Positions 1 through 8,213 are shown, counted from the first letter of the stretch. The stretch is 64,000 nt of DNA from Niastella soli (GCF_017742245.1 NZ_JAGHKO010000001.1:398993-462992); one strand, 5' to 3'. Notes: generated by a model not told the origin, from the sequence alone. Program-made: numbers and translations.

Positions 1-311
1 TCGCAATCATAGGTATCAAAACGGATCGTAAATGCGCCGGGTATATGACCATCCTGCGTTAGTTTAACTAGAATCGGTTCTTTTAAACTTTGGCCAACAG
101 TATCCGTTTGTCCGCCCCCACCTACTAATTTTAATTTCAACCCCGCTTTTGTAGAATCACCTACTACTGTAGTGTCACCCGGTACTACCGGATCGTCTGT
201 TACTGGAGTATCTATATCATTATTCTTTTTACAGGCAGTACTTAGTACTATCAATAGCATCCAAACAGCCACCAATAGATGCTTAAACAGGGTGATGGGA
301 TTTTTACGCAT
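1..311 (-). CDS. Lipoprotein, partial (3' end outside window)
   Basis: An open minus-strand frame starts at ATG 309-311 and runs off the left edge of the window, giving 103 codons. The N-terminus has a short basic stretch, a hydrophobic segment and the lipobox LSTAC, with Cys27 as the predicted lipidation site. It is followed by KKN and an acidic, Thr/Pro-rich linker, which is typical of surface lipoproteins in Bacteroidota. A -7 promoter element (TATTTTTG, minus strand) lies at 330-337, without a clear TTG partner. The visible part shows no recognisable domain, so function is unknown. Confidence 0.75.
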   Translation of the reverse strand, partial: MRKNPITLFKHLLVAVWMLLIVLSTACKKNNDIDTPVTDDPVVPGDTTVVGDSTKAGLKLKLVGGGGQTDTVGQSLKEPILVKLTQDGHIPGAFTIRFDTYDC

Positions 312-695
312 AAGAATCGATTCAAACAACAAAAATAGATCATTAAAAAAAAACATGGTGAACTGTTTAATAAGCGTGTGGATTTGGCCTATAACTGTGC
401 TTATTTGAACAATAAGTGTGAATTATACTTAAATCAGGATTGGATAAATGTACCGTAAGAATAACGAGAGCGCGCACGACTTGGCAGCCCTGTCGCAAAG
501 CTAATTCTCCAACTGCTTTTTAATCCAATCAATCGATTCCTGGTTGGTTTCACATTAAAACCGCACTTTAAGCATTGACCGTTAGGGCAAATTCACATAA
601 TAAATATCCATAATACAGCAGGAAGGTTATGGATTTCATCGCACAATCAGTATCTTCACGCCCGATTTACCCGGTATCCTAACCTGATTTAAAAG
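312..695. other. Divergent intergenic region
   Basis: This 384-bp gap separates the leftward partial lipoprotein from the rightward lipoprotein pair. The only regulatory signal I can see is the -7-like element at 330-337 on the minus strand. No convincing full promoter was found for the gene starting at 696, and no open frame here has a plausible start and composition. Confidence 0.5.
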
Positions 696-1211
696 ATGAA
701 AAGATTTGCTGTTATTCTGTTAACTGCGCTGGTGTTTGCTCATTGTACCGATAGCGACGGGGCTAAGGATAGCAAACCAAAACCCAGTACTCCTAAAAAA
801 ACCGAAAAAAAGACGGTTAAACCTACCGTCCCTACTACTCCAGTTTTCACCGGTCCCAGATTGGAATTCCTGAAATCAATTCCCGGCTCTATTGATGGCT
901 GTGGTGAATTTTTCACCTATGACACCTGTAAAATGAGCGACGAAAAGTATGTTTTCCTCTCCGATATGGGTGATTTCGCCCTTATAAGGATCAAGGGAAA
1001 GGACATTCAGCTCAAAAAGAACAGGCGGGAGTCAAAGCAACTGAATGCCATCAGCTCTGTGGAGGTATATTATGCGGTGGGCTATAAAGTGATCCTCCGT
1101 AAGAAGGAAGAAAAGGTTGTTGATGAACTATATACCTATTCCGGCACCATACAAATTATCAGTAAAAAAATAAAAACTACGTTTAAAGTGCGGGGCGAAG
1201 GTGGGTGTTAG
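696..1211 (+). CDS. Small lipoprotein of unknown function
   Basis: The 171-residue product begins with a lipoprotein signal (hydrophobic segment, then LVFAHC, Cys17). A low-complexity linker of Lys, Pro and Thr follows at about residues 20-50, a common spacer between lipid anchor and folded domain. The folded part (55-171) is rich in alternating hydrophobic and charged residues, suggesting beta structure, and has three cysteines (GCGEFF, DTCKM and a C-terminal GGC). It ends 21 bp before the next lipoprotein gene, so the two probably form an operon. I do not recognise the family. Confidence 0.8.
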   Translation: MKRFAVILLTALVFAHCTDSDGAKDSKPKPSTPKKTEKKTVKPTVPTTPVFTGPRLEFLKSIPGSIDGCGEFFTYDTCKMSDEKYVFLSDMGDFALIRIKGKDIQLKKNRRESKQLNAISSVEVYYAVGYKVILRKKEEKVVDELYTYSGTIQIISKKIKTTFKVRGEGGC

Positions 1212-1232
1212 AGTTAGTTTTAATACACCGTT

Positions 1233-1904
1233 ATGAAAAAACTGTTCTTCCTGGCTGGTTTGGTCGCCCTGTTTAGCTGCGACCGGCCCAAACCAATAAA
1301 ATCAAAAGGTGGTATTGAATACAAAGGCAGGTTTAAAGGCCTGTTCGCCCAGTATGTAAATATTGCCATCGATACCCTGGAAGTTCATTCGCCCGATAAC
1401 AACGACAGTACCTGCATTGGCCGCCCAATCGACAGCCTGAATGCTTTATTATTTCCCGCTGAGATAGCGCAGCACCATTCCAGTGAAAACCCTGAGTTGT
1501 TCGCCATTTACAAATTCATGATCGATAGCGCCCGTGTGGGTCTATTAACAAGGACCCCTTCGGAATATGAGCCCTCTTCCGTTAAATTGTTCTTTTTCGA
1601 CCGAAGAAAAGACAGTCTTACTTCACATATAGAACTGGGAGAAATTTGGGGCGATGCCGGGGATTTTCTGAAAAAGACAAGCTGGCTCTTCAGAGATACC
1701 AGCAGTAAACATCTGCAGGCGCTCATAGAAGAGTTCCAGGGCCACGATAACAGTGTAGATAACCCACAGGATACTACCACCGAAAAGCGATATCTCTATA
1801 CGCTGATAGACTTTACCAAGAACGGGCTGGATACTGTTTTTATCGACGAAGAACAACTGCCGAAAAAATACAGCCCATTGCTCAGTCAGCGCACACAGCG
1901 TTAA
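1233..1904 (+). CDS. Lipoprotein of unknown function
   Basis: This is a 223-residue protein with a short lipoprotein signal ending in LVALFSC (Cys16). The mature part has no repeat or motif I recognise. It starts with ATG 21 bp after the preceding lipoprotein gene, which suggests cotranscription. Its stop codon is only 3 bp from the stop of the convergent gene on the minus strand, leaving no room for a terminator between them. It is probably a periplasmic or outer-membrane-anchored protein, but the function is unknown. Confidence 0.8.
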   Translation: MKKLFFLAGLVALFSCDRPKPIKSKGGIEYKGRFKGLFAQYVNIAIDTLEVHSPDNNDSTCIGRPIDSLNALLFPAEIAQHHSSENPELFAIYKFMIDSARVGLLTRTPSEYEPSSVKLFFFDRRKDSLTSHIELGEIWGDAGDFLKKTSWLFRDTSSKHLQALIEEFQGHDNSVDNPQDTTTEKRYLYTLIDFTKNGLDTVFIDEEQLPKKYSPLLSQRTQR

Positions 1905-1907
1905 GCG

Positions 1908-2207
1908 TTAGCCTTCTTTAAGGCTCTTAAAATATTCTTTTATCAACGCTGTATACAGCTTATTACGCGTTACATTTAAGCGTACCTGTGCATCTTTAGC
2001 CAGTTCCTCATCGGCCAGAATACTCTTGGCAACCGCATTGGCTTCGAACATTCTTTCCTGCATCTCCTTTTGTTTGGCGCTAAGGACCCGCCCGCTCATA
2101 TCGGGATATTTACTCACCACGGTTTTGTCGCCATATTGCTTGAAACAAATTTCTTTATTCATCTGACCCGAAAGCAGCCGGAGCAATACACTATTACTTA
2201 TAGCCAT
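1908..2207 (-). CDS. Hypothetical 99-residue protein
   Basis: A small cytoplasmic-type protein with no signal peptide, starting at ATG 2205-2207. The sequence is largely helical and charged, with a Gln/Lys/Glu-rich middle (residues about 45-60) and a basic C-terminal helix. I do not recognise a family. It converges on the lipoprotein gene at 1233-1904 with a 3-bp gap. Upstream lies the inverted array of 11-bp repeats at 2261-2373, so its promoter region may overlap that array. Confidence 0.7.
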   Translation of the reverse strand: MAISNSVLLRLLSGQMNKEICFKQYGDKTVVSKYPDMSGRVLSAKQKEMQERMFEANAVAKSILADEELAKDAQVRLNVTRNKLYTALIKEYFKSLKEG

Positions 2208-2260
2208 AATGGTAGAATTTACATACTGAATATAACTAATATTTCTGTATGGTAGCTCAT

Positions 2261-2373
2261 ATCCTGGGGTTTTCTTACGGTTATCCTGGTGTTATTTCGG
2301 GGTTATCCTGGGCTTTTAACCCTAAGATGACCCTAAGATAACCCCAGGATGCCCCTAGGATGACCCTAGGATG
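2261..2373. repeat. Mirror array of ten 11-bp units
   Basis: Five 11-bp units start at 2319, 2330, 2341, 2352 and 2363 (consensus ACCCYARGATG). Five further units in the opposite orientation start at 2261, 2272, 2283, 2294 and 2305 (consensus ATCCTGGGGT, with the second and fourth degenerate). The two halves meet near 2317, so the whole is an imperfect 113-bp palindrome. The outer arms include a perfect 11-bp inverted repeat, ATCCTGGGGTT at 2261-2271 and AACCCCAGGAT at 2340-2350. It lies between the 99-residue gene and citrate synthase. Confidence 0.85.
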
Positions 2374-2438
2374 AAGGCTTGGCCCGCCGAATCCGCCGAC
2401 TGGCGGAGAAGGAGGGCCGTCTCCCGGCGATACCAAAT

Positions 2439-2472
2439 GAAAAAGCCCTCCCGATCTATCGAGAAGGCTTTG
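2439..2472 (-). terminator. Terminator after citrate synthase
   Basis: On the minus strand an AAGCC/GGCTT stem is extended by CTCGAT/ATCGGG pairing and followed by a T run. It lies just beyond the stop codon of the citrate synthase gene. Confidence 0.75.
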
Positions 2473-2499
2473 TTTTATAAAAAGTTCTGTATGAAATAA

Positions 2500-3825
2500 T
2501 TAGTCGCCCCAGATCTCGTCTTTTCCGCTGAGCCAGGATTTTACCAGATCGGTAGTTACTGACTTCGGACGTTCGAGGGCAAAACCCAGTGCTCTGTCCC
2601 AAATAAGACTGGCCAGTACGCCTAATGAGCGGCTAACCCCAAACAGTACAGTATAGAATTCATACTCCTTCATGCCGTAGTGAACCAGCAGGGCGCCACT
2701 GTGTGCATCCACATTGGGCCATGGGTTTTTAACCTTGCCCAGTGACTCCAGAATGGGGGGAACTACATCATATATATTCCAAACGATCTGTACCAGCGGG
2801 TCTTCAGGGAAATGACGTTTCGCAAAATCCATTTGGGCAGTGAAACGAGGGTCGGTTTTACGCAATACAGCGTGACCATAACCAGGAACCACTTTACCAG
2901 AAGACAGCGTATTTTTTACGTAAGTTTCAATTTGTCCTTTTGTAGGCACCTCAGTTTTCAGTTCTTGCTGCATCTCCGTGATCCACTTCACCACTTCCTG
3001 GTTAGCCAGGCCGTGTAAGGGGCCAGCCAAACCATTCATCCCCGCAGCAAGGCTCAGATAAGGATCGCTTAACGCAGAACCAACCAGGTGCGTAGTATGG
3101 GCCGATACGTTTCCACCTTCATGGTCGGCATGAATGGTCATGTACAAACGCATCAGTTCTTTAAAGCTTTCATCTTCGAAACCGAGCATGTGTGCCAGGT
3201 TACCAGCCCAGTCGAGCAGGCCATTGGGTTGAATATGCTGGTTGTTATGATATTTACGACGGTATATGTAAGCGGCTACACGGGGTAAACGGGCGATGAG
3301 GTCCATTGAATCATCGAACACGGCATCCCAGTAGTCCTTTTTGTTCATGCCATCTGCATAACGGCGGGCAAAGTTACTTTCAGTTTGCAGGGCCATAATA
3401 CCCGATACAAACATGGTCATGGGGTGAGCAGTTACAGGGAGTGCATCAATAGCGGCAAAAACGTGATTGGGAACATGTGAACGGCGCTGCCAGCTGCTGG
3501 TAATATAGGCCACCGCTTCTTCATCGGGTAATTCGCCAATCAGCATTAGGTAGAACAAGCCTTCAGGTAAAGGTTCATTGCCACCGGGTACTTTGGGTAA
3601 ACTTTTTTGTAGATCTGGGATTGAATAACCACGGAAACGGATCCCTTCTTTTGCATCGAGTAATGATGTTTCTGACACCAGGCCGGTTATTCCACGCATT
3701 CCCTGGTAGATCTGGGACAATTGAACTTCGCCGATTTTTTTAGAACCATTTTGCTTTAACAGCTCTTTTACTTCGGTCGCGTGTGCCTCTGCCTTTACCT
3801 TAAACCGATCTTTAAGTATTCCCAT
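2500..3825 (-). CDS. gltA: Citrate synthase, mitochondrial-like type
   Basis: The enzyme condenses acetyl-CoA with oxaloacetate to citrate, the entry step of the TCA cycle. At 441 residues it has the full family length. The active-site segments NGLAGPLHGLANQEV, VVPGYGHAVLRKTDPR and NVDAHSGALL hold the expected triad, by my count His271, His318 and Asp373. These blocks, and HADHEGGNVSAHT upstream, match the animal mitochondrial enzyme far more closely than the E. coli hexameric type. Monocistronic: a possible promoter lies at 3876-3907 and a terminator follows. The start is ATG 3823-3825. Confidence 0.97.
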   Translation of the reverse strand: MGILKDRFKVKAEAHATEVKELLKQNGSKKIGEVQLSQIYQGMRGITGLVSETSLLDAKEGIRFRGYSIPDLQKSLPKVPGGNEPLPEGLFYLMLIGELPDEEAVAYITSSWQRRSHVPNHVFAAIDALPVTAHPMTMFVSGIMALQTESNFARRYADGMNKKDYWDAVFDDSMDLIARLPRVAAYIYRRKYHNNQHIQPNGLLDWAGNLAHMLGFEDESFKELMRLYMTIHADHEGGNVSAHTTHLVGSALSDPYLSLAAGMNGLAGPLHGLANQEVVKWITEMQQELKTEVPTKGQIETYVKNTLSSGKVVPGYGHAVLRKTDPRFTAQMDFAKRHFPEDPLVQIVWNIYDVVPPILESLGKVKNPWPNVDAHSGALLVHYGMKEYEFYTVLFGVSRSLGVLASLIWDRALGFALERPKSVTTDLVKSWLSGKDEIWGD

Positions 3826-3875
3826 GATGCAGTATGATTATTTGTAAATATGTAATAATGAGATAGAACTTTGGC

Positions 3876-3907
3876 TAAAGTTATAACAAACCCCCTCAAA
3901 AGAACAA
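3876..3907 (-). promoter_or_regulatory. Possible gltA promoter
   Basis: On the minus strand, TTG (3905-3907) is followed after 21 nt by TAACTTTA (3876-3883), one mismatch from the Bacteroidota -7 consensus TAnnTTTG. This would give a leader of about 40 nt. Confidence 0.35.
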
Positions 3908-3983
3908 AATTAATTCAGCAATGATTATGATCGCAATAAACAACAACCGCTTAACTATATTAATATTTCTTTAATGTATATAT

Positions 3984-5084
3984 TTATTTTGGTGCAATAC
4001 GATACATCCAGACTGCAAAAATTGAAAATATTATGTTCGGCGTCCAGGCGGCGAGCATAGGAGGAAAGTTTCCTTTGGTAGAAAAGGTGAGTGAAAACTT
4101 GTCCATCACCACAAAGAAAGCGGCGGCAACAATACCTATAGCCAGGTTTAAACCACTTCCACCGCGTGTTTTACGTGCAGCTACTACTGCGCCTATTAAT
4201 GTTAAGATGAATACTGAGATGGGGTTGGCGTCGCGGCGATACCGTTCTACTTTATAGTCGTTCAAGTTCTCGGCCCCGCGGCGTTCTTCGCTTTTTATAT
4301 ACCGCACCAGTTCCGGCGTGGTCATTTTATCCTTTAAGTATTTATCGAATTTGATCTCGCTTGGCTTCAGGTTCAAATTCAGCGTCATTTCAGGAATGGT
4401 CTTCGTGATCTCCTTCACCCCTACAATTCTCCGCTCTACTGCGTTTTGTAATTTCCAGGTCTTTTTAGCAGTGTCCCACTTCAGGTAATCGGCCCGCAGG
4501 TTATAGGTCATTTTATAGCCACTTAACCTGTCCATATAAAAATCGTTGGCCGATTTGGTAGCAGTATCATAATTGCGCATGCCGGCAAACGTATTGGCAT
4601 CGACCCTGAAATAATAATGGCGGGTACGCTTGGCGGCCTCGCCCTGCTCGTAAGAGCTTTTACTATCTATGTAGGTTGCCTGAAAATTGGCACGCAACAA
4701 CATGGCTTTGGGAATGAACCATTGGGTTGCCACCCAGAAAGTACCACCCAGCAGTAATGCCCCCAGAAAGTACGGGCGCAACATTCGGTTGAACCGGACA
4801 CCGCCGGCCAGGATGGCTATTAACTCGCTTTTACCCGCCATTTTGGAGGTAAAGAAGATAGTGGCGATGAACACCATCAGCGGAAAGATCATGGAAATAA
4901 TGAACGGAACAAACCCGAAATAATACTGCGTAATGATCTTGGAGGTGGGTAACCCGGATTTCACAAAGTCATCGGCCTTTTCGCTGGTATCGATCGCGAC
5001 GGCAATTACACAAAAGATCAACACCATGAAAACGGTGGTGGAGATGAACTTTTTTAATATGTACCAATCAATTTTCTTTATCAT
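3984..5084 (-). CDS. LptF/LptG family permease
   Basis: A 366-residue inner-membrane protein of the YjgP/YjgQ (LptF/LptG) family. These form the transmembrane part of the Lpt ABC exporter, which extracts lipopolysaccharide from the inner membrane. The N-terminal motif DWYILKKFIST and three membrane helices (about 12-35, 55-80, 100-120) are followed by a periplasmic jellyroll-like domain (about 125-280) and three C-terminal helices. No lptB or partner permease is nearby; a second copy elsewhere is expected. It cannot be assigned as F or G from sequence alone. A -7 element, TACATTTG, lies at 5111-5118. Confidence 0.9.
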   Translation of the reverse strand: MIKKIDWYILKKFISTTVFMVLIFCVIAVAIDTSEKADDFVKSGLPTSKIITQYYFGFVPFIISMIFPLMVFIATIFFTSKMAGKSELIAILAGGVRFNRMLRPYFLGALLLGGTFWVATQWFIPKAMLLRANFQATYIDSKSSYEQGEAAKRTRHYYFRVDANTFAGMRNYDTATKSANDFYMDRLSGYKMTYNLRADYLKWDTAKKTWKLQNAVERRIVGVKEITKTIPEMTLNLNLKPSEIKFDKYLKDKMTTPELVRYIKSEERRGAENLNDYKVERYRRDANPISVFILTLIGAVVAARKTRGGSGLNLAIGIVAAAFFVVMDKFSLTFSTKGNFPPMLAAWTPNIIFSIFAVWMYRIAPK

Positions 5085-5206
5085 TCGATAGCACGCAATG
5101 TACGGCGGGGCAAATGTAGCAACAAAAGGGCAGTTTGCTAAGCCTAAGCATTAGTTCTTAGTTAAACTTTAGGAATCTGCTAAAATAGTAACTTCCCGGG
5201 GGAAAT

Positions 5207-5471
5207 GAGGAATGGGCAATGGGCAATGAAATGATAAGTAGGCAGAGGTAAACAGAAGGTAAAGATCAATCCTAAGTCGTGAAACGGGAAAGTCTTTATT
5301 GCAGAACCCTGCTTTTTTTCGGCAATCGGCAATGGAATATTGTACGATGCTCCACGCTGCGCGTGTCGCTTAAAAGGCGGAAGATTTTTGACGACGCAAA
5401 TAGTTATTACTTAAAAATATCGCTAACCATTTGCCGTCTGCCGTCTTCCTTTTTCCCACTGCCCACTGCCT
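5207..5471. repeat. Paired 7-bp repeat arms upstream of esterase
   Basis: The left arm at 5207-5228 has two GGCAATG units plus degenerate flanks. The right arm at 5429-5471 has units such as ATTTGCC, GTCTGCC, ACTGCCC and ACTGCCT, complementary in style to the left arm. The roughly 200 bp between them includes short GGCAATCGGCAATGG copies near 5330. No gene is supported in the 5085-5504 gap; the open frame across 5279-5620 is a composition artefact. Confidence 0.65.
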
Positions 5472-5504
5472 TTCAACGGAAACTTATTTACGGAAATACC
5501 ACAA

Positions 5505-6302
5505 ATGAAAACAACGATGCACAGACTTGTCCTGACCTTATTACTGGCCTTTGCCATGACAAATTTATCAGCCCAGTTTCAGCAATTGTACGAAAAGAAA
5601 GAATTCATCACCGGTGGTGACACATTACGCTATCGCATCCTATACCCGCTTAACTACGATGCGCATAAAAAATACCCGCTTATTATGTTCCTGCATGGCT
5701 CTGGCGAACGGGGTAATAACAATGAAGCCCAGTTAACACACGGCGGCAAACTGTTTGCCGATTCAGCCATTCGCCAGCAATTCCCTGCCATTGTGATCTT
5801 TCCCCAATGCCCCCAGGCAGACTGGTGGGCCCGTATAATCCGTGATCCTAATAACAAAGATTCCCTGGGCCAATACCTTATTAAAAGTGAGCAACCCATT
5901 GGAAAAAGCCTTGGCCTGGTAAGCCAGCTGCTCGATACTCTGGCGGCCAGCGGTACTGTAAACACCCGGAAAATATACCTGGGTGGTTTATCAATGGGCG
6001 GTATGGGCACCTTTGAACTCCTGTGGCGTAAACCCAATTTCTTTGCGGCTGCTATTCCCATTTGTGGGGCTGGTGATCCGAATAAAGTAACGCTGTATGC
6101 CAGAAAATTCCCGCTCTGGATCTTTCATGGCGATAGTGATCCAGCTGTGCCGGTTAGTAATTCACGGCTTATGAACAATGCACTAAAAGCTGCCGGTGCT
6201 AAAGTGAAATATACTGAGTATCCCGGAGTGGGTCACAATAGTTGGGATAATGCGTTTGCTGAGGCAGGTTTATTACCCTGGTTATTTAAGCAAAAGAAGT
6301 AG
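5505..6302 (+). CDS. Secreted alpha/beta-hydrolase esterase
   Basis: A 265-residue protein with a signal peptide (cleavage near LSA-QFQQ, about residue 23) and an alpha/beta-hydrolase fold. Visible are the oxyanion region FLHGSGERG (about 64-72), the nucleophile elbow GLSMGG (serine near residue 165), the acid in FHGDSDPAVP and the base in PGVGHNSW. This matches secreted carboxylesterases and prolyl-oligopeptidase-like enzymes sometimes annotated as phospholipase/carboxylesterase or feruloyl-esterase-like. The natural substrate is unknown. It ends about 10 bp before a 7-bp repeat array and converges on tgt. Confidence 0.87.
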   Translation: MKTTMHRLVLTLLLAFAMTNLSAQFQQLYEKKEFITGGDTLRYRILYPLNYDAHKKYPLIMFLHGSGERGNNNEAQLTHGGKLFADSAIRQQFPAIVIFPQCPQADWWARIIRDPNNKDSLGQYLIKSEQPIGKSLGLVSQLLDTLAASGTVNTRKIYLGGLSMGGMGTFELLWRKPNFFAAAIPICGAGDPNKVTLYARKFPLWIFHGDSDPAVPVSNSRLMNNALKAAGAKVKYTEYPGVGHNSWDNAFAEAGLLPWLFKQKK

Positions 6303-6311
6303 CTTTTGAAA

Positions 6312-6508
6312 GGCAATAGGCAATGGGCAATGGGCAATGGGTCCGTTCGCGGCCACCATTGCCACGACGGCGTGCATCGTGAAGCTGCGGCTGGCAGCTG
6401 TTTTGACTTTCGGCTTTAAGCTTTATATCTTGAGTTGTTTTTGCTTTCAGCTTTAGGCATTCGACCTGGGCTGTATTCCTACTGCCTATTGCCCGTTGCC
6501 TATTGCCT
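6312..6508. repeat. Inverted 7-bp repeat element, 4 + 4 units
   Basis: The left arm is four 7-bp units at 6312-6339 (GGCAATA, then three GGCAATG). The right arm is four at 6481-6508 (ACTGCCT, ATTGCCC, GTTGCCT, ATTGCCT), the reverse-complement type. The left arm starts about 10 bp after the esterase stop codon and the right arm ends two bases before the tgt stop codon, so the element fills this convergent gap. Its 140-bp core resembles that of the element at 7938-8069 (shared CGTGAAGC, TTGCTTTC and TGTATTCC blocks). Confidence 0.8.
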
Positions 6509-6510
6509 TC

Positions 6511-7650
6511 TTACAATCTCGTTTGTAAACGAACCACCATCTCATTCTTCCAACCGTTAAAATCTCCGAGCAGAATATGGTGTCTTGCCTGGCGCACCAA
6601 CCATAAATAGAAGGCAAGGTTATGAACGCTGGCAATGGTAAGTCCCAGTATTTCTTTCGCTTTTACCAGGTGACGCAGGTAGGCTTTAGAATAGTAATTG
6701 CTCACCACACAATCAATGCCCTCATCGAGTGGAGAAAAATCGTGCTCCCATTTTTTATTATCGATATTAATTACACCCTGGGAAGTGAACAGCATGGCAT
6801 TTCGTCCATTGCGGGTGGGCATTACGCAATCAAACATATCTATGCCCAGGGCAATACATTCCAGGATATTCCAGGGCGTACCCACCCCCATCAAATAACG
6901 GGGCTTATGAACCGGCAAATTATCACAACACAAACCGCACAGGTCATACAACATGTTATCTGGTTCACCAACACTTAAACCGCCAATGGCATTTCCAGTG
7001 GCTTCCTTGGAGGCTATGTATTCACAGGAAGCTTTACGCAGGTCAGTATAGGTACTTCCCTGCACAATTGGGAACAGGTTTTGGGTATACCCGTATTTAT
7101 CAGGAGTTTCGTTAAAACGTTTAAAACAACGGTCAAGCCAGCGATGGGTCAGGTGCATCGACTTTTCGGCATACTTATACTCGCTGGGGTATGGCGGACA
7201 TTCATCAAATGCCATGATGATGTCGGCGCCAATGGTCCGTTGTATATCCATTACTGCTTCAGGCGAAAACATATGTTTGGACCCGTCGATATGAGATTGA
7301 AACAAGGCACCCTCTTCAGTTATTTTACGGGTACCGGCCAGAGAGAATACCTGGTAACCGCCGCTATCTGTTAAAATGGGCCGGTCCCAGCCATTAAAAC
7401 GGTGTAAACCACCCGCTTTTTCCATTACTCCGGTACCGGGACGCAAATACAGGTGATACGTGTTACCTAATATGATGGATGCATTTACTTCTTCTTTCAA
7501 CTGTTGTTGGCTCACCGCCTTAACACTGCCAACGGTACCAACCGGCATGAAGATAGGCGTGGCAATTTCACCATGATCGGTGACAATATGTCCTGCCCTG
7601 GCTTTTGTCTGGTTATCGGTATGTTGTAAAGTGAATTGTAATGCAGCCAT
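6511..7650 (-). CDS. tgt: tRNA-guanine transglycosylase (queuosine)
   Basis: The enzyme exchanges guanine-34 of GUN-anticodon tRNAs for preQ1 in queuosine synthesis. The family blocks DSGGYQVFSL, GGLSVGEP, YLMGVGTP and MFDCVMPTRNGR (with the nucleophilic Asp) are all present. The usual zinc ligands Cys-x-Cys-x2-Cys are reduced: the aligned segment GIDCVVSNYYSKAY keeps only one Cys, while the later His (SVHNLAFY) is kept. I chose ATG at 7650 (379 residues) because the upstream TTG at 7671 lies inside a -7 promoter element (TATCTTTG, 7669-7676). Confidence 0.95.
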   Translation of the reverse strand: MAALQFTLQHTDNQTKARAGHIVTDHGEIATPIFMPVGTVGSVKAVSQQQLKEEVNASIILGNTYHLYLRPGTGVMEKAGGLHRFNGWDRPILTDSGGYQVFSLAGTRKITEEGALFQSHIDGSKHMFSPEAVMDIQRTIGADIIMAFDECPPYPSEYKYAEKSMHLTHRWLDRCFKRFNETPDKYGYTQNLFPIVQGSTYTDLRKASCEYIASKEATGNAIGGLSVGEPDNMLYDLCGLCCDNLPVHKPRYLMGVGTPWNILECIALGIDMFDCVMPTRNGRNAMLFTSQGVINIDNKKWEHDFSPLDEGIDCVVSNYYSKAYLRHLVKAKEILGLTIASVHNLAFYLWLVRQARHHILLGDFNGWKNEMVVRLQTRL

Positions 7651-7716
7651 TTTTATTTTATTGGGCTGCAAAGATAATATGTTGCATCGGCTTTATTAAT
7701 GGCTGTTTCGGGGGAA

Positions 7717-8069
7717 GGCAGACGGCAATGGGCAATCAATGTCGTTTAGTTAAGCGAAATGGAGAGCGCTAAATCCTCCCGATGCATCGGGAGGCCGCGG
7801 GGTGCTGCACATAAACGGTATTAATTTGATTAACCTATTATGAAACACAGAATAATGATATTAACATTATAAACCCACCCCTACCCCTCCCAGGAGGGGA
7901 TGCCTCAAAACAAGCATTAACTAAACGACATTGAATAGGCAATGGGCAATGGACCGCGACGCGGATGCCGCGTTGAGGGTATTGCTTGCGGCGTGAAGCT
8001 TGCGGCCTGTATTTGCTTTCGGCTTCAGGCTTTCTGCTTTGACCTGTATTCCCCCACTGCCCATTGCCT
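7717..8069. repeat. Composite intergenic repeat with 18-bp inverted repeats
   Basis: In order: three 7-bp units (GGCAGAC, GGCAATG, GGCAATC; 7717-7737); the 18-mer TCAATGTCGTTTAGTTAA (7736-7753); a perfect 20-bp palindrome (7775-7794, CCTCCCGATG half-site); the exact complement of the 18-mer (7917-7934); two GGCAATG units (7938-7951); and a core ending in ACTGCCC and ATTGCCT (8056-8069). The part from 7938 resembles the element at 6312-6508. It fills most of the 560-bp divergent gap between tgt and the glycosyltransferase. Open frames here are repeat artefacts. Confidence 0.8.
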
Positions 8070-8213
8070 TTCACCAAATATTTACCATAATCAATACAAT
8101 AATTTTTCTGCTGAAACTCACACCAGATGGGTACAACTTCGAATTAAAAACTCATTAGTTTATCCTATTTTCGTGCAAAACCTTCACGGACCGTGCCTAA
8201 ATTAATTTCTCTT

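Noticed and set aside
5279..5620. 113-codon plus-strand open frame upstream of the esterase
   Set aside because: It overlaps the repeat arms and the esterase start in another frame, has no motif, and its residues mirror the repeat sequence.
7838..8077. 79-codon minus-strand open frame
   Set aside because: It is made of the composite intergenic repeat (GQWG-type repeats translate GGCAATG units) and is not gene-like.
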